The position numbers were made by a program, and so were the translations under genes. Of a stretch of 64,000 nt of DNA, positions 9,721 through 17,556 are shown piece by piece. Under the pieces are notes generated by a model, which was not told the origin of the DNA, did not search any database, and saw nothing but the letters and a program-made list of their open reading frames with translations. The DNA is from Schaedlerella arabinosiphila (GTDB taxonomy: Bacteria > Bacillota > Clostridia > Lachnospirales > Lachnospiraceae): positions 682,001-746,000 of the forward strand of contig NZ_RHJS01000002.1 in assembly GCF_003885045.1 (NCBI RefSeq). Direction: 5' to 3'. Within the stretch, counting starts at the first letter, position 1; each line of letters starts with the position of its first letter.

Positions 9721-11343
9721 TCATCCTTCTATCGTATGCGCGATATAGGTCAGATGGTCGCCTAACCGTTCCAGATTGGACACCAGGTTGATATAGACGC
9801 TGCTGCATTCCGGTTTGCATTCGCCGGAATGCAGCCGTTCCATGTGCCGGTTCAAAAGCTTTTTGCGGAAGGCATCAATATCCTGCTCCGCCTGGTCGAT
9901 CTGGGCAAGCAGCCCTTCATCCTTTTCCAGGATCAGCCGTTTGGTCAGCGCATACATTTCTTCCAGCCGCTGTACCATGACGTCAATCTCCGCCTTGACA
10001 CTGTCGGAAAAATGAAGGTCATGCCGGATGGATCTCTGCGTATACTTGGTAAAATTATCCGCGATCTCGGCGATCCTCATAACATCTCCCACGTTGTTGT
10101 GGAGCGTGGAGATATTTTCCTCATCGGACAGCTTGCTCTGGGCGGACAGCCGGATCAGATAGTTGACGATGGTATGGTAAATGCCGCCTGCCTGGTTAAT
10201 CAAATCCTGGCTTGGTTCGATCAGGCTTTTATCCTTCTTGTAAAAGGAGCGGTACGCCGTCCGGAATGCATCCATGGCGGTGTCGGATAAAAGGATCATT
10301 TCCTTTTCCAACTGGGAAATGGCGATGGAAGCAGAGGACAGCATCCTCTCGTCCAGGTAGGTCACTGCGGTTTCCGCCTTCTTTTCCGGAATCAAAAGCT
10401 CCGATATTTTCACAAATATATTGCAGAACGGCAGAAACAAGATGGTGCAGGTTAGGTTGAAAAAGGTGTGGAACATGGCGATTTCTGTCGCCGCTGATCC
10501 GAACCATGTACGGAAGGTGTCATTCATAAAATCCGGCCAGCACATCAGCAGGATGAAAAAGAGGACCGAACCGAAGGTATTGAACATCAGGTGGATCAGC
10601 CCCGCCCGCTTCGCATTGGCGCCGGATGTGAAGGAGGACATCAGCGCGGTCACGCAGGAGCCGATGTTCGTACCCAGGATGATGAAGAGAACCTCATTGC
10701 CGCCTGTGCCGATGGTCAGCCCGGCCACCGACATGGCAATGATCACTGAGGTCGTCGCGGAGCTGGACTGAACCAGGGCCGTGAGAAAAATGCCGATCCC
10801 GAATAACAGGAACGGGTTCGTGACCACCTCAAACATATGCTGTATGGCGTCCCGGTTGTACTTCATGGCGTCCGACATCAGGGACAGGCCGATGAAAATG
10901 AGGCCCAGGCCGGATAAAATGAATCCGGTCTTCTGCAGGTTGTCGCTTTTGCAGGCCATGCTCATCATCATGCCGATGAATACAAAGATCTGTATGTAGG
11001 TCGTCACCGGAAATGCGCTCAGCGCGGCAATCTGCGCGGTGATGGTGGTTCCGATATTTGCCCCCATGATCATGGCCGCGGCCTGGTGCAGGTTCATGAT
11101 CCCTACGTTGACAAAGCCCACGATGAGCACGGTGGTCACGCCGGAGCTCTGGATCAGGGCGGTGGTGGCGGCGCCGATCCCTACATTGACCAGCCGCCTG
11201 TCCGCTGTTTTTTCGAACAGATCCTTGATTTTTCCTGTGGCAAGCTGCTCGATATTGGCGGTGAGAAGGTGTACTCCGACCAAAAATACGCCTGTCCCTG
11301 CAAGCAGCCTGACTGTAAACATGATCAACTCTCCAAAAGTCAT
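9721..11343 (-). CDS. Na+/phosphate cotransporter family protein (NptA-like, PhoU domain)
   Basis: 540 residues when started at ATG 11343, which has GGAGGG seven bases upstream inside a longer open frame. The N-terminal half holds two inverted copies of the Na/Pi-cotransport motif, ALIQSSGVTTV and ALVQSSSATTS, with about eight membrane helices. The C-terminal 190 residues form a PhoU-like helical domain. The family imports phosphate with sodium, but several bacterial members may carry other solutes or act in nucleotide signalling. The leader contains an apparent manganese riboswitch, unusual for this family. Confidence 0.9.
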   Translation of the reverse strand: MTFGELIMFTVRLLAGTGVFLVGVHLLTANIEQLATGKIKDLFEKTADRRLVNVGIGAATTALIQSSGVTTVLIVGFVNVGIMNLHQAAAMIMGANIGTTITAQIAALSAFPVTTYIQIFVFIGMMMSMACKSDNLQKTGFILSGLGLIFIGLSLMSDAMKYNRDAIQHMFEVVTNPFLLFGIGIFLTALVQSSSATTSVIIAMSVAGLTIGTGGNEVLFIILGTNIGSCVTALMSSFTSGANAKRAGLIHLMFNTFGSVLFFILLMCWPDFMNDTFRTWFGSAATEIAMFHTFFNLTCTILFLPFCNIFVKISELLIPEKKAETAVTYLDERMLSSASIAISQLEKEMILLSDTAMDAFRTAYRSFYKKDKSLIEPSQDLINQAGGIYHTIVNYLIRLSAQSKLSDEENISTLHNNVGDVMRIAEIADNFTKYTQRSIRHDLHFSDSVKAEIDVMVQRLEEMYALTKRLILEKDEGLLAQIDQAEQDIDAFRKKLLNRHMERLHSGECKPECSSVYINLVSNLERLGDHLTYIAHTIEG

Positions 11344-11444
11344 CTTCGTTCCCTCCATCTGCCTCCCGGAAGCCCTGTGCGTTCGGATTCGCGGGAGCGC
11401 TCTTTCTTCCTTTGTATACCTGCAGTGTTTTTCCGGCATAGCGT

Positions 11445-11575
11445 AAAAGAAGCGAGACAATGCCGCGATATATACAACAGCAAAGTCTCGCTATTTCATC
11501 ACAGAGCCGGATTCGAAAATCGTACTGACGACTAAGTAAACACAGGATGACCTGTGCAAGCTACTCCCTTTGTTG
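11445..11575 (-). promoter_or_regulatory. yybP-ykoY (Mn2+) type riboswitch with terminator
   Basis: Read on the minus strand, the leader has the conserved AAAGGGAGTAGC near 11573-11561, a central AGTCGTCA, and GCGAGACTTTGC at 11491-11480. These match the hallmark loops of the yybP-ykoY manganese aptamer. The expression platform is visible: AGCGAGAC (11492-11485), part of the aptamer, can instead pair with GTCTCGCT (11458-11451), followed by TCTTTT. That gives a terminator competing with the aptamer, so metal binding should turn the cotransporter gene on. Start codon is about 110 nt farther. Confidence 0.82.
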
Positions 11576-11619
11576 TGTATAGTATATAGGTTTTGGGAGG
11601 GGTTGTCAATCCATCTTTT

Positions 11620-11929
11620 GTTACGATTCACAGTCATTTCGCTTACATGCGCAAAAACAGCCAGCAAAGCTGTCTGCCGGATTCTGGAAGCAAAACTGAA
11701 CCGGTATGGTACGCGCTTTACAATTGAAAACATCATCGGAACATTAAATAATATGGAGGTCACAAACATGGAGGATATGTGCTATATGTCCACTTATGAA
11801 AATGCAAAAGTCTGTACAGCCTTAAATGCGGTTTTTGATCTGGGACTGGACAAAAAATACTACCAGCCAAAGGATTTGAATAAAAAGATAAAAAAATTTC
11901 GAAGTAACTGTTCCATACAACATTTATAA
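11620..11929 (+). mobile_element. IS remnant: element left end joined to transposase C-terminus
   Basis: Bases 11620-11679 are a diverged copy of the left end of the MITE at 5780. From about 11680 the frame encodes roughly 75 residues ending YYQPKDLNKKIKKF, resembling the C-terminus of IS4-superfamily (IS1634-like) transposases, including a tyrosine-threonine-rich segment (YMSTYENAKV). The N-terminal and catalytic parts are absent, so this looks like an internal-deletion derivative. The family assignment is from memory of the C-terminal pattern only. Confidence 0.5.
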
Positions 11930-11943
11930 ACTAACCAAAAGGG

Positions 11944-11990
11944 GCGCAACCCTTGTAAACTCAAGGGATTGCGCTATTTTGCTTTTTTGT
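11944..11990. terminator. Intrinsic terminator, probably bidirectional
   Basis: GCGCAACCCTTG at 11944-11955 pairs with CAAGGGATTGCGC at 11962-11974 with one bulge. A T-rich tract follows on the plus strand, and CCCCTTTT follows on the minus strand. It closes the IS remnant on one side and the AraC gene on the other. Confidence 0.75.
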
Positions 11991-12022
11991 AAGTGTTAAA
12001 GACGGGGTCAGTTTTATGGTTT

Positions 12023-13117
12023 TTATTCCGTTTCATCTCTTTGCAGGCGTCTGCGAAAATCCTCAGGAGTAAAGGTAAATGTTTTTTTGAACAATTTAAG
12101 AAAGTAATTTGTATTGGAATACCCAACATGAAAAGCAACCTGGGATATCGGGATGGAAGGGTTCTTTAGCAATTGGATAGCGCGATTCATGCGGATATCC
12201 AGCAAAAGTTCGGAAAATCCTTTCCCGGAATGTTTTTTCAGTAAGCGGATAATCTGCCGTTCACTATAATTATACTGGGAGGCCAGGCGAGAGAGCGTTA
12301 TAGTCTGGCAATGTACATGCATGTAATTCAGCAATGCCTGAAAAAGTCTGTCTGTGCTACTGATGATGGGTACAGAAAAGACAGCCTCCTGCTCATGGTG
12401 GCGCATTAGGATGAGAAAAAACTGCATCATCAGTATTTCAAGCATTTTTCCACTATATTTCTTTTGAACTTTCCATTCTGTAAATGCTGATATTACGATG
12501 TCTTTCAGTTTGGTATCTCCCATGCAATGCCATATGATACATCCATCCCCAAAATTGTAGAGGGCATTTGAAAAAATAGCTGAAAGATAATTATTATTAT
12601 TTAAAAGCTGGAAGAAAGCAGTATCAAATGTTGTTATACGTATAAAAAAATCAATGATGACGCTTTGAGCATTTTGCGAATCAAAGCAATGGACAAACCC
12701 CGGAGGACAAAGAATGATATCACCGTCCTGCAAAGGCAATCTTTCATCCTTGGTAATCATGGAACTCCCACTGCCTGCCAGTACATAATTCAATTCTATG
12801 AACTGGTGGGAATGGAGAATGAACGGCATATAGCGGAGGTTTTGTCGGATTGCAACATTTTGATCTTGCGGGATAAAAAAATCCTCGTTCAAATAGTAAG
12901 AGGTTCCTTCAAGGAAAAAGGGGACTTTTGGAAAATACTGTTTCCACATCTTACTCATCAGATTTAAAAGATGTTCATAAGCAGTCTCGTCTTTATCAGA
13001 CGAGCCGATAACTCTTAGACGATATTCAGGATAGCTTTTTAGAAAATTTAATAAAAATTTTTCGGCATCATTTAACTCTGTCAGCGAGGATAGTATTTCA
13101 ATATGCTCTTTTTCCAT
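12023..13117 (-). CDS. AraC-family transcriptional regulator
   Basis: 364 residues, ATG at 13117 after AAGGAAGG. The N-terminal half contains a cupin-like ligand-binding stretch near residues 100-145 (HSHQFIELNYVLAGSG, then DGDIILCPPGFVHCF). The C-terminal 100 residues are a double helix-turn-helix of the AraC type: LASQYNYSERQIIRLLKK, then ISQVAFHVGYSNTNYFLKLF and the closing FTPEDFRR. It is transcribed divergently from the GH43 gene group, so it probably senses a sugar and activates that group. The ligand is unknown. Confidence 0.9.
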   Translation of the reverse strand: MEKEHIEILSSLTELNDAEKFLLNFLKSYPEYRLRVIGSSDKDETAYEHLLNLMSKMWKQYFPKVPFFLEGTSYYLNEDFFIPQDQNVAIRQNLRYMPFILHSHQFIELNYVLAGSGSSMITKDERLPLQDGDIILCPPGFVHCFDSQNAQSVIIDFFIRITTFDTAFFQLLNNNNYLSAIFSNALYNFGDGCIIWHCMGDTKLKDIVISAFTEWKVQKKYSGKMLEILMMQFFLILMRHHEQEAVFSVPIISSTDRLFQALLNYMHVHCQTITLSRLASQYNYSERQIIRLLKKHSGKGFSELLLDIRMNRAIQLLKNPSIPISQVAFHVGYSNTNYFLKLFKKTFTFTPEDFRRRLQRDETE

Positions 13118-13345
13118 AGTATTCCTTCCTTGTCAGAAAACCTATTTTCAACTTTAATTTAAGTGTATCATGTTCTTTATCAGATGTCATTTTATTTTAA
13201 ATATATGTCAGGAATATAATGACGTTTTATGGTACTATTGTTACATCAAATAAATAGAAGATGAAAACAGGGGGGGAAGCTGACAGGTGAAAATCAAGAT
13301 AGCTTTATGAAAAGAATTGATAATCAAAAGGAAAAGGAGAAAAAC

Positions 13346-13516
13346 ATGGAAGAATTACAGAAGTGCCTGTTTGCATGGGCTCCTGCGGCAATCCTCATTA
13401 TTCTTATGATTGGATTTAAAATGGTATATCAGTATGATGAAGAGGAACCGGAGGTCCTGGCAGAGTTGGCGCGCAGAAAGCAGGCTGGAAATGAAAAGAT
13501 AGAAGGAAGAGGATAA
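13346..13516 (+). CDS. 56-residue membrane protein; possible C-terminal relic of a GPH symporter
   Basis: The protein has one hydrophobic segment (FAWAPAAILIILMIGFKMVY) followed by an acidic linker and a basic tail (VLAELARRKQ). This matches the last helix and tail of glycoside-pentoside-hexuronide cation symporters (MelB type). AAGGAG at 13334-13339 gives a usable ribosome site for ATG 13346. Either a symporter gene was reduced to its 3' end, or this is an expressed small membrane protein. It is three bases from the GH43 start and so cotranscribed with it. Confidence 0.5.
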   Translation: MEELQKCLFAWAPAAILIILMIGFKMVYQYDEEEPEVLAELARRKQAGNEKIEGRG

Positions 13517-13519
13517 TAA

Positions 13520-14425
13520 ATGTATACGAACGAAATAAATATCAGAGATCCATATGTTCTTGTACATGACGGCAGTTACTATTTATATGGAACCCGCAGC
13601 AATACCTGCTGGGGAAACGCGGAAGGTTTTGACTGCTATAAAAGTTCTGATATGGAACACTGGGACGGGCCGATGGAAATTTTTCGGCGTCCAGTTGACT
13701 TTTTCGCTACAGAAAGCTTCTGGGCTCCGGAATGCTATTACTATAACGGACGATTCTATCTGCTGACTACATTTGGCGGGCCGAAAATGAAAAAAGGGAT
13801 TTATCTGTTAGTGTCAGATCATCCGGATGGAGGGTTCGTGCCTTATGGCGGCCGGCTGACACCGGAAAACTGGACTTGTATTGATGCAACTTTGTATTTT
13901 GAAAATAATCATGTATACATGATCTACTCTCATAGCTTTGAAGACACTCCGAATGCAGATATCTGTCTGGAAGAACTGGAAAGTGACCTTTCTTCGGCAA
14001 AGACTTGTCCAAGAGTGCTTTTCTCCGCAAAGGAGGCGCCCTGGTCAAAGCCTGTCCCATTTGCGGAACAAGAATTCGGCATGAAGGGGGATGTCTATTT
14101 TTCGGACGGCCCCTGTGTGTTCCGGATGGAAAATGGGAAACTATATCTTACGTGGTCAAGCTGGAGCAACGGAAGTTATGCGGTCGGCGCGGCGGTTTCT
14201 GAAAATGGGACAGTGGAGGGACCATGGACACAGATAGAAACACCAATCTGGCCGGAAAACGGAGGGCATGGAATGGTATTTCAGAGTCTTGAAGGAGAAA
14301 GATACTTTGTATTACATTATCCGAATGATAGAGCAAAGGAACGGCCATGCTTTAAGAGATTAGTATTAGAAGGAGATCGGTTAATGCTGTCAGATATAAA
14401 GGAGGCCGAACATGAAGCAGTTTGA
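13520..14425 (+). CDS. GH43-family glycoside hydrolase (arabinosidase/xylosidase type)
   Basis: 301 residues with no signal peptide, so cytoplasmic. The five-bladed propeller pattern is visible: NIRDPYVL with the presumed base D10, SFWAPECYYYNGRFYLL at the second blade, and IDATLYFENNHVYMIYSH in the third, which supplies the pKa-modulating aspartate. The family removes arabinose, xylose or galactose from side chains, and specificity is not resolvable. It is preceded by AGAGGATAATAA and overlaps the next gene by 14 bases. The divergent AraC gene is its likely regulator. Confidence 0.85.
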   Translation: MYTNEINIRDPYVLVHDGSYYLYGTRSNTCWGNAEGFDCYKSSDMEHWDGPMEIFRRPVDFFATESFWAPECYYYNGRFYLLTTFGGPKMKKGIYLLVSDHPDGGFVPYGGRLTPENWTCIDATLYFENNHVYMIYSHSFEDTPNADICLEELESDLSSAKTCPRVLFSAKEAPWSKPVPFAEQEFGMKGDVYFSDGPCVFRMENGKLYLTWSSWSNGSYAVGAAVSENGTVEGPWTQIETPIWPENGGHGMVFQSLEGERYFVLHYPNDRAKERPCFKRLVLEGDRLMLSDIKEAEHEAV

Positions 14426-14693
14426 AATGTATGAGATGAAATTTCGGTCACATAAGCCAGTGCTGTCCGAGGTGGCAGTAGAGCTGCAGGCTGAATTTGT
14501 ACATGGGGAAGAAAAAACGGTTGTAAAGGGTTTTTATGGAGAAGATGGAAATTATTATCTTCGATTTCTGCCCAGGAAGACGGGCGCGGCCAGCACACTA
14601 GTATATCTGGATTATGTCATGAGAAGATTTTCTGCTATTCCTTCTATTTGGCGGAGTTTTGTATACCAGGGGAATGCAATCTGCAACATTTGA
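14412..14693 (+). pseudogene. Truncated DUF5060/DUF4038-type glycoside hydrolase
   Basis: ATG 14412 has AGGAGG upstream, and the first 60 residues fit the DUF5060 beta-sandwich that precedes DUF4038-type glycosidase barrels: FEMYEMKF, then VAVELQAEFVHG, FYGEDGNYYLRFLP. The similarity stops near residue 62 (base 14597), after which the frame runs into the mosaic repeat region and ends at 14693. A normal protein would be about 500 residues, so the catalytic domain is gone. The insertion of the toxin/tail-tip mosaic most simply explains the loss. Confidence 0.7.
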
Positions 14694-14762
14694 CGGATAT
14701 TTTTGCTTTCAAAAGTATCAAAGACTCTTGAATTAGCTTTTTGACCGTGTTATGATATGAAA

Positions 14763-14865
14763 AGAGGGAAAACAAAGAAGCGGCTACCCTCCGAATAAGT
14801 TTTAGCAGTAACCTTTTACAAGGTCAGCCGTCACTATTGGCAGTAGTGGCGGCTATTTCTTTTTA
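14763..14865 (+). ncRNA. Antisense antitoxin RNA, copy A
   Basis: A strong promoter, TTGAAT (14728-14733), 17-base spacer, TATGAT (14751-14756), points at the 3' end of the small toxin gene on the opposite strand. About 100 nt on, a hairpin (14826-14836 with 14844-14854) and T-rich tail end the RNA. The same promoter, spacing and hairpin recur in copies B and C. Convergent transcription with a shared terminator is the layout of TxpA/RatA and Fst par loci. Confidence 0.75.
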
Positions 14866-14945
14866 TCCCTAAAAATCTGATATAACAGACTGATAAGGGC
14901 GACAACAAATGTACAAAACAAGAAAAAATCCTGATATGTAATCAT
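14853..14945 (-). CDS. Type I toxin-like membrane peptide (putative holin-like toxin), copy A
   Basis: 30 residues, beginning MITYQDFFLF, with one hydrophobic segment (FVVALISLLYQIF) and a basic tail RDKKK. This is the size and pattern of the holin-like/TxpA type I toxins. AGGAGGGG precedes the ATG at 14945. The promoter on the minus strand is TTGTAG (15064-15059), 16-base spacer, TATAAT (15042-15037). The leader of about 85 nt contains CCCTCC and GGAGGGG tracts able to mask the ribosome site, as in known type I toxins. Confidence 0.75.
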   Translation of the reverse strand: MITYQDFFLFCTFVVALISLLYQIFRDKKK

Positions 14946-15139
14946 CGTTATCCCCTCCTTCCTCTTTGGTCTGGAGGGTCAGCCCCTCCGACAATGGAGG
15001 GCAGCCGCCTTAGCTCTTTGATTTTCCCTGATAGCTATTATATCATGGGATTTTTTAACTACAATCACTTTTCAACTAAAAAAGCCTGCTAAAAAACAGA
15101 CCTCTACAAATTTCTTCTTTCTCTTTTCGTTATCCGTTC

Positions 15140-15171
15140 CTATGCAATCGCTTTATTGTAATGATATTTTA
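15140..15171 (-). repeat. 32-bp inverted repeat, copy at integrase 3' end
   Basis: The last codons and stop of the recombinase gene (CTATGCAATCGCTTTATTG... on the plus strand) are repeated perfectly in inverse orientation at 15882-15913. 24 bp of them occur again at 17536-17559. Reuse of an integrase 3' end as the break point suggests a recombination core. Confidence 0.8.
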
Positions 15172-15526
15172 CGGATTCCTGATCTAAGCATACATAAACC
15201 TGCGTGGTACGCAGATCGGCATGTCCCAGAATCTCCGCAACCTCCTGAATTGGGACATTTTTCTTCACAAGGTCTGTCGCCAATGTCCTCCTGAACCTGT
15301 GAGGATGCACATTGTCCACCCCTGCCTTCATCCCCAGACGTTTAACCGCCACTTCTATTCCCTCTTTTCCCAATCTGTCAAAAGGCGCTTTTACAGATAC
15401 AAACAACGCCGGGGTATCATCTGTCCTGCTCTTTAGATATTGCTGCAGGTACTCCGCTGATATCTCTGATAAATAAAATTTTCTCTCTTTTCCTCCCTTC
15501 CCGATCACTGTCGCTTCCCTTGTCAA
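15140..15526 (-). pseudogene. Tyrosine recombinase/integrase, C-terminal fragment
   Basis: 128 residues of a XerC/phage-type catalytic domain. Visible are the lysine hairpin (VIGKGGKERKFYL), the second catalytic block HPHRFRRTLATDL, and LGHADLRTTQVYV with the nucleophilic tyrosine. The N-terminal core-binding domain and the first catalytic arginine are missing: similarity ends near 15530, where a tail-tip cassette read the other way begins. It is therefore probably inactive. An intact relative may once have driven the inversions recorded in this region. Confidence 0.85.
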
Positions 15527-15529
15527 AAA

Positions 15530-15844
15530 TCATACGTATACAAGCATAGAACTGGCAAAGATTCTTTCGTAAATGCTGCTGGAACACATAATATTGTTCC
15601 GGGTATGTTAATTGCTTTAGATCAAATACAGGCATCTATAGCAAGCTACAATAGCGGCATTCATCAGGAGTTTTATGCGGAAGGTCGCATAAATTATCAG
15701 GTTGTTTTAAGCAAATATAGTAATGATTATTATGCTGGAATCATTATGAGTTCTCATATGTATAGTGAATCATATTTACCAATATTCTTTTCTTACGCTA
15801 ATGGCGGGCAGTATGGTTTATTTATTCCGGAAAAAATAACTTAA
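15530..15844 (+). pseudogene. Phage tail-fibre tip cassette D (5' end missing)
   Basis: The open frame from about 15530 to the stop at 15844 reads SYVYKHRTGK, then LIALDQIQASIASYNSGIHQ and ends in GGQYGLFIPEKIT. It aligns with the tip cassette on the opposite strand at 16738-17043 (NYVYTAVGST, LALDALEKSIANYESGIHT, GGFRIFIP). No start codon or ribosome site precedes it, because it is a C-terminal cassette cut from a fibre gene. The cut coincides with the broken end of the recombinase fragment. Confidence 0.55.
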
Positions 15845-15881
15845 AACATCATTATATACAATTGAAAGATTATGAGATCAG

Positions 15882-15913
15882 TAAAATATCATTACAATAA
15901 AGCGATTGCATAG
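15882..15913 (+). repeat. 32-bp inverted repeat, second copy
   Basis: Perfect reverse complement of 15140-15171. With that copy it brackets about 740 bp holding the recombinase fragment and tip cassette D. It is followed by a short terminator-like hairpin (CCTG...CAGG, then GTTTTTG) and the promoter of toxin copy B. Confidence 0.8.
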
Positions 15914-16119
15914 GGAATAAATGGAAGAGTGAGAAATAGCTTAGGAACCTGTTTTGGCAGGTGTTTTTGTCGTTCAAAGATAATAGATTGAAAATACGGA
16001 TATTGTGCTTCATAAAATCCCATGCTATAATAGCGGCATGGGAAACCAAAGAGCCAGGCGGCTTTCCCTCCTATAGCGGAGGGGCTGACCCTCCAGACGA
16101 AAGAAAGGGGGGGTTACCA

Positions 16120-16215
16120 ATGTATGTTACATATGCGGATTTAATCCAAATTGGAATATTCATTGTCACCCTTATCGGGTTGTGTTATACAATCTTCAAG
16201 GGTAAAAAGAAATAG
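16120..16215 (+). CDS. Type I toxin-like membrane peptide, copy B
   Basis: 31 residues: MYVTYADLIQ, a hydrophobic core (IFIVTLIGLCYTIF) and a KGKKK tail. The promoter is TTGTGC (16003-16008), 17-base spacer, TATAAT (16026-16031), with an AAAGGGGGGG ribosome site before ATG 16120. The leader hairpin with CCTCC/GGAGG tracts is conserved relative to copies A and C, although the peptide itself has diverged more. It reads in the opposite direction to the other two copies. Confidence 0.75.
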   Translation: MYVTYADLIQIGIFIVTLIGLCYTIFKGKKK

Positions 16216-16300
16216 CCGCCACTACTGCCAATAGTGACGGCTGACGTAAAATGTTAGTTTAGCACTGTTCGGAGGGTAGCCGCTTCTTTGGTTTTCCTCT
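16204..16300 (-). ncRNA. Antisense antitoxin RNA, copy B
   Basis: On the minus strand, TTGAAT (16335-16330), 17-base spacer, TATGAT (16312-16307) directs a short RNA that overlaps the toxin's 3' end. It stops at the hairpin 16214-16242 followed by a T-rich stretch. The organisation is the same as copies A and C. Confidence 0.72.
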
Positions 16301-16372
16301 TTTCACATCATAACACGGCAAAAGGGTTAATTCAAGAGTCTGAAAGCAAAAATATCCGTCAAATGTTGTAGA

Positions 16373-16693
16373 TTGCATTCCCGCGGTATACAAAACTCCG
16401 CTTTGGAAGAGATAGGAAGCGGAAATAGTGACGGCAGTAGATTCAAAAAGGTGTTTATGAACCAAGCAGAGTATACAGACGCAAACTCATTACCTGTATA
16501 CACATTTGCATATGTGTTTAGTACGGCAACTAATATACCAAGTGGAGCAGCGAATGGCAGTTATATTATCACAATAGGCGTTCACAATGGGGAAAGGATG
16601 CAGATATATCTGCCACGTGCCATAGGGATTATGGGCGTAAGGTATATTATTAGCGGCTCATGGACAGTGTGGAAAAATATAACGCTTACATAA
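16373..16693 (+). pseudogene. Phage tail-fibre tip cassette B (pyocin-knob type)
   Basis: The frame enters through the repeat-encoded residues GIQNSALE and continues to a stop at 16693. Its C-terminal part (IPSGAANGSYIITIG, RMQIYLPRA, ISGSWTVWKNIT) has the spacing and the closing GSW..WK of pyocin-knob domains at the ends of phage tail fibres. No constant N-terminal fibre part is attached; upstream lies the toxin-antitoxin cassette. It faces the tip cassette at 16738-17043 tail to tail. Confidence 0.6.
16385..16409 (+). repeat. 25-bp crossover-type inverted repeat, left copy
   Basis: Starts GGTATACAAAACTCC and encodes GIQNSALE in the tip frame. A perfect inverted copy lies at 17037-17061, and 17 bp of it occur at 14651-14667 in the same orientation as the right copy. 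It sits exactly where the two opposed tip cassettes begin. Confidence 0.8.
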
Positions 16694-16737
16694 ATTTCTA
16701 TGATTCCATGATCCAGGTTGTAGAAAAATGCATGCTA

Positions 16738-17043
16738 TTAACTTGCATTTACTGGGATGAAGATCCTAAACCCTCCTGCAGCCCTTGAAAAAAACGCGGG
16801 GTTATATCCATAATACGTCATTATTATTCCAGCGTATGTGTTGTAAGTTCTCTTACAAAAAATCACAAAGAAACTTTGTGCCCCTCCGGCAATTGTATGT
16901 ATACCACTTTCATAATTTGCAATAGATTTTTCCAATGCATCAAGAGCAAGAGGCATATTCCCCACGTTAACATCAGTTTTGCCAAACGCATCCGCAAAGG
17001 ATATTGTGCTTCCCACTGCAGTGTATACATAATTGCCTTCCAA
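16738..17043 (-). pseudogene. Phage tail-fibre tip cassette C, opposite orientation
   Basis: Reading leftward from the repeat-encoded GIQNSALE, the frame gives EGNYVYTAVGSTISF, LALDALEKSIANYESGIHT and ends AAGGFRIFIPVNAS. It is a homologue of cassette D and an alternative to cassette B. Only about 45 bases separate the 3' ends of B and C. A leucine TTG at 17043 begins the tip but there is no ribosome site, consistent with a cassette that must be joined to a fibre gene to be expressed. Confidence 0.6.
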
Positions 17044-17061
17044 AGCGGAGTTTTGTATACC
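17037..17061 (-). repeat. 25-bp crossover-type inverted repeat, right copy
   Basis: Perfect reverse complement of 16385-16409. The two copies bound 677 bp containing two opposed tail-tip frames, the geometry of an invertible tail-fibre switch. Confidence 0.8.
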
Positions 17062-17157
17062 AGGGATGATAAAATTTGCTATATTCTTAGAGTTTTCTTC
17101 ACAAGAAAAGCACGAAAGACTATTGAATTACACTATCTAACGTGCTATGATGTGAAA

Positions 17158-17262
17158 AAGGGAAAGCCAAAGAAGCGGCTACCCTCTAAATACTAACAAC
17201 TATGACATTTTACAATGTCTAGCCGTCAACTATTCGCGGTAGTCGGCGGCTATTTCCTTTTA
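17158..17262 (+). ncRNA. Antisense antitoxin RNA, copy C
   Basis: TTGAAT (17123-17128), 17-base spacer, TATGAT (17146-17151) points toward toxin copy C. The RNA ends at the hairpin 17221-17251 and the following T-rich tract. The stem carries compensating differences relative to copy A, which supports a selected RNA structure. Confidence 0.72.
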
Positions 17263-17342
17263 TCCCTAAAAATCTGATATAACAGACTGATCAGGGCGAC
17301 AACAAATGTACAAAACAAGAAAAAATCCTGATATGTAATCAT
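17250..17342 (-). CDS. Type I toxin-like membrane peptide, copy C
   Basis: 30 residues, identical to copy A except for the C-terminal DKRK in place of DKKK. The upstream 200 bp, including ribosome site, leader and TATGAT/TATAAT-like promoters, is nearly identical to copy A down to the integrase-derived sequence at 17536-17559. It is thus a recent direct duplication of copy A. Confidence 0.75.
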   Translation of the reverse strand: MITYQDFFLFCTFVVALISLLYQIFRDKRK

Positions 17343-17556
17343 CGTTATCCCCTCCTTCCTCTTTGGTCTGGAGGGTAAGCCCCTCCGACAATGGAGGGCA
17401 GCCGCCTTAGCTCTTTGATTTTCCCTGATAGCTATTATATCATGTTTTTTTTAACTACAATCACTTTTCAACTAAAAAAGCCTGCTAAAAAACAGACCTC
17501 TCCAAATTTCTTCTTTCTCTTTTCGTTATCCTTTCCTATGCAATCGCTTTATTGTA

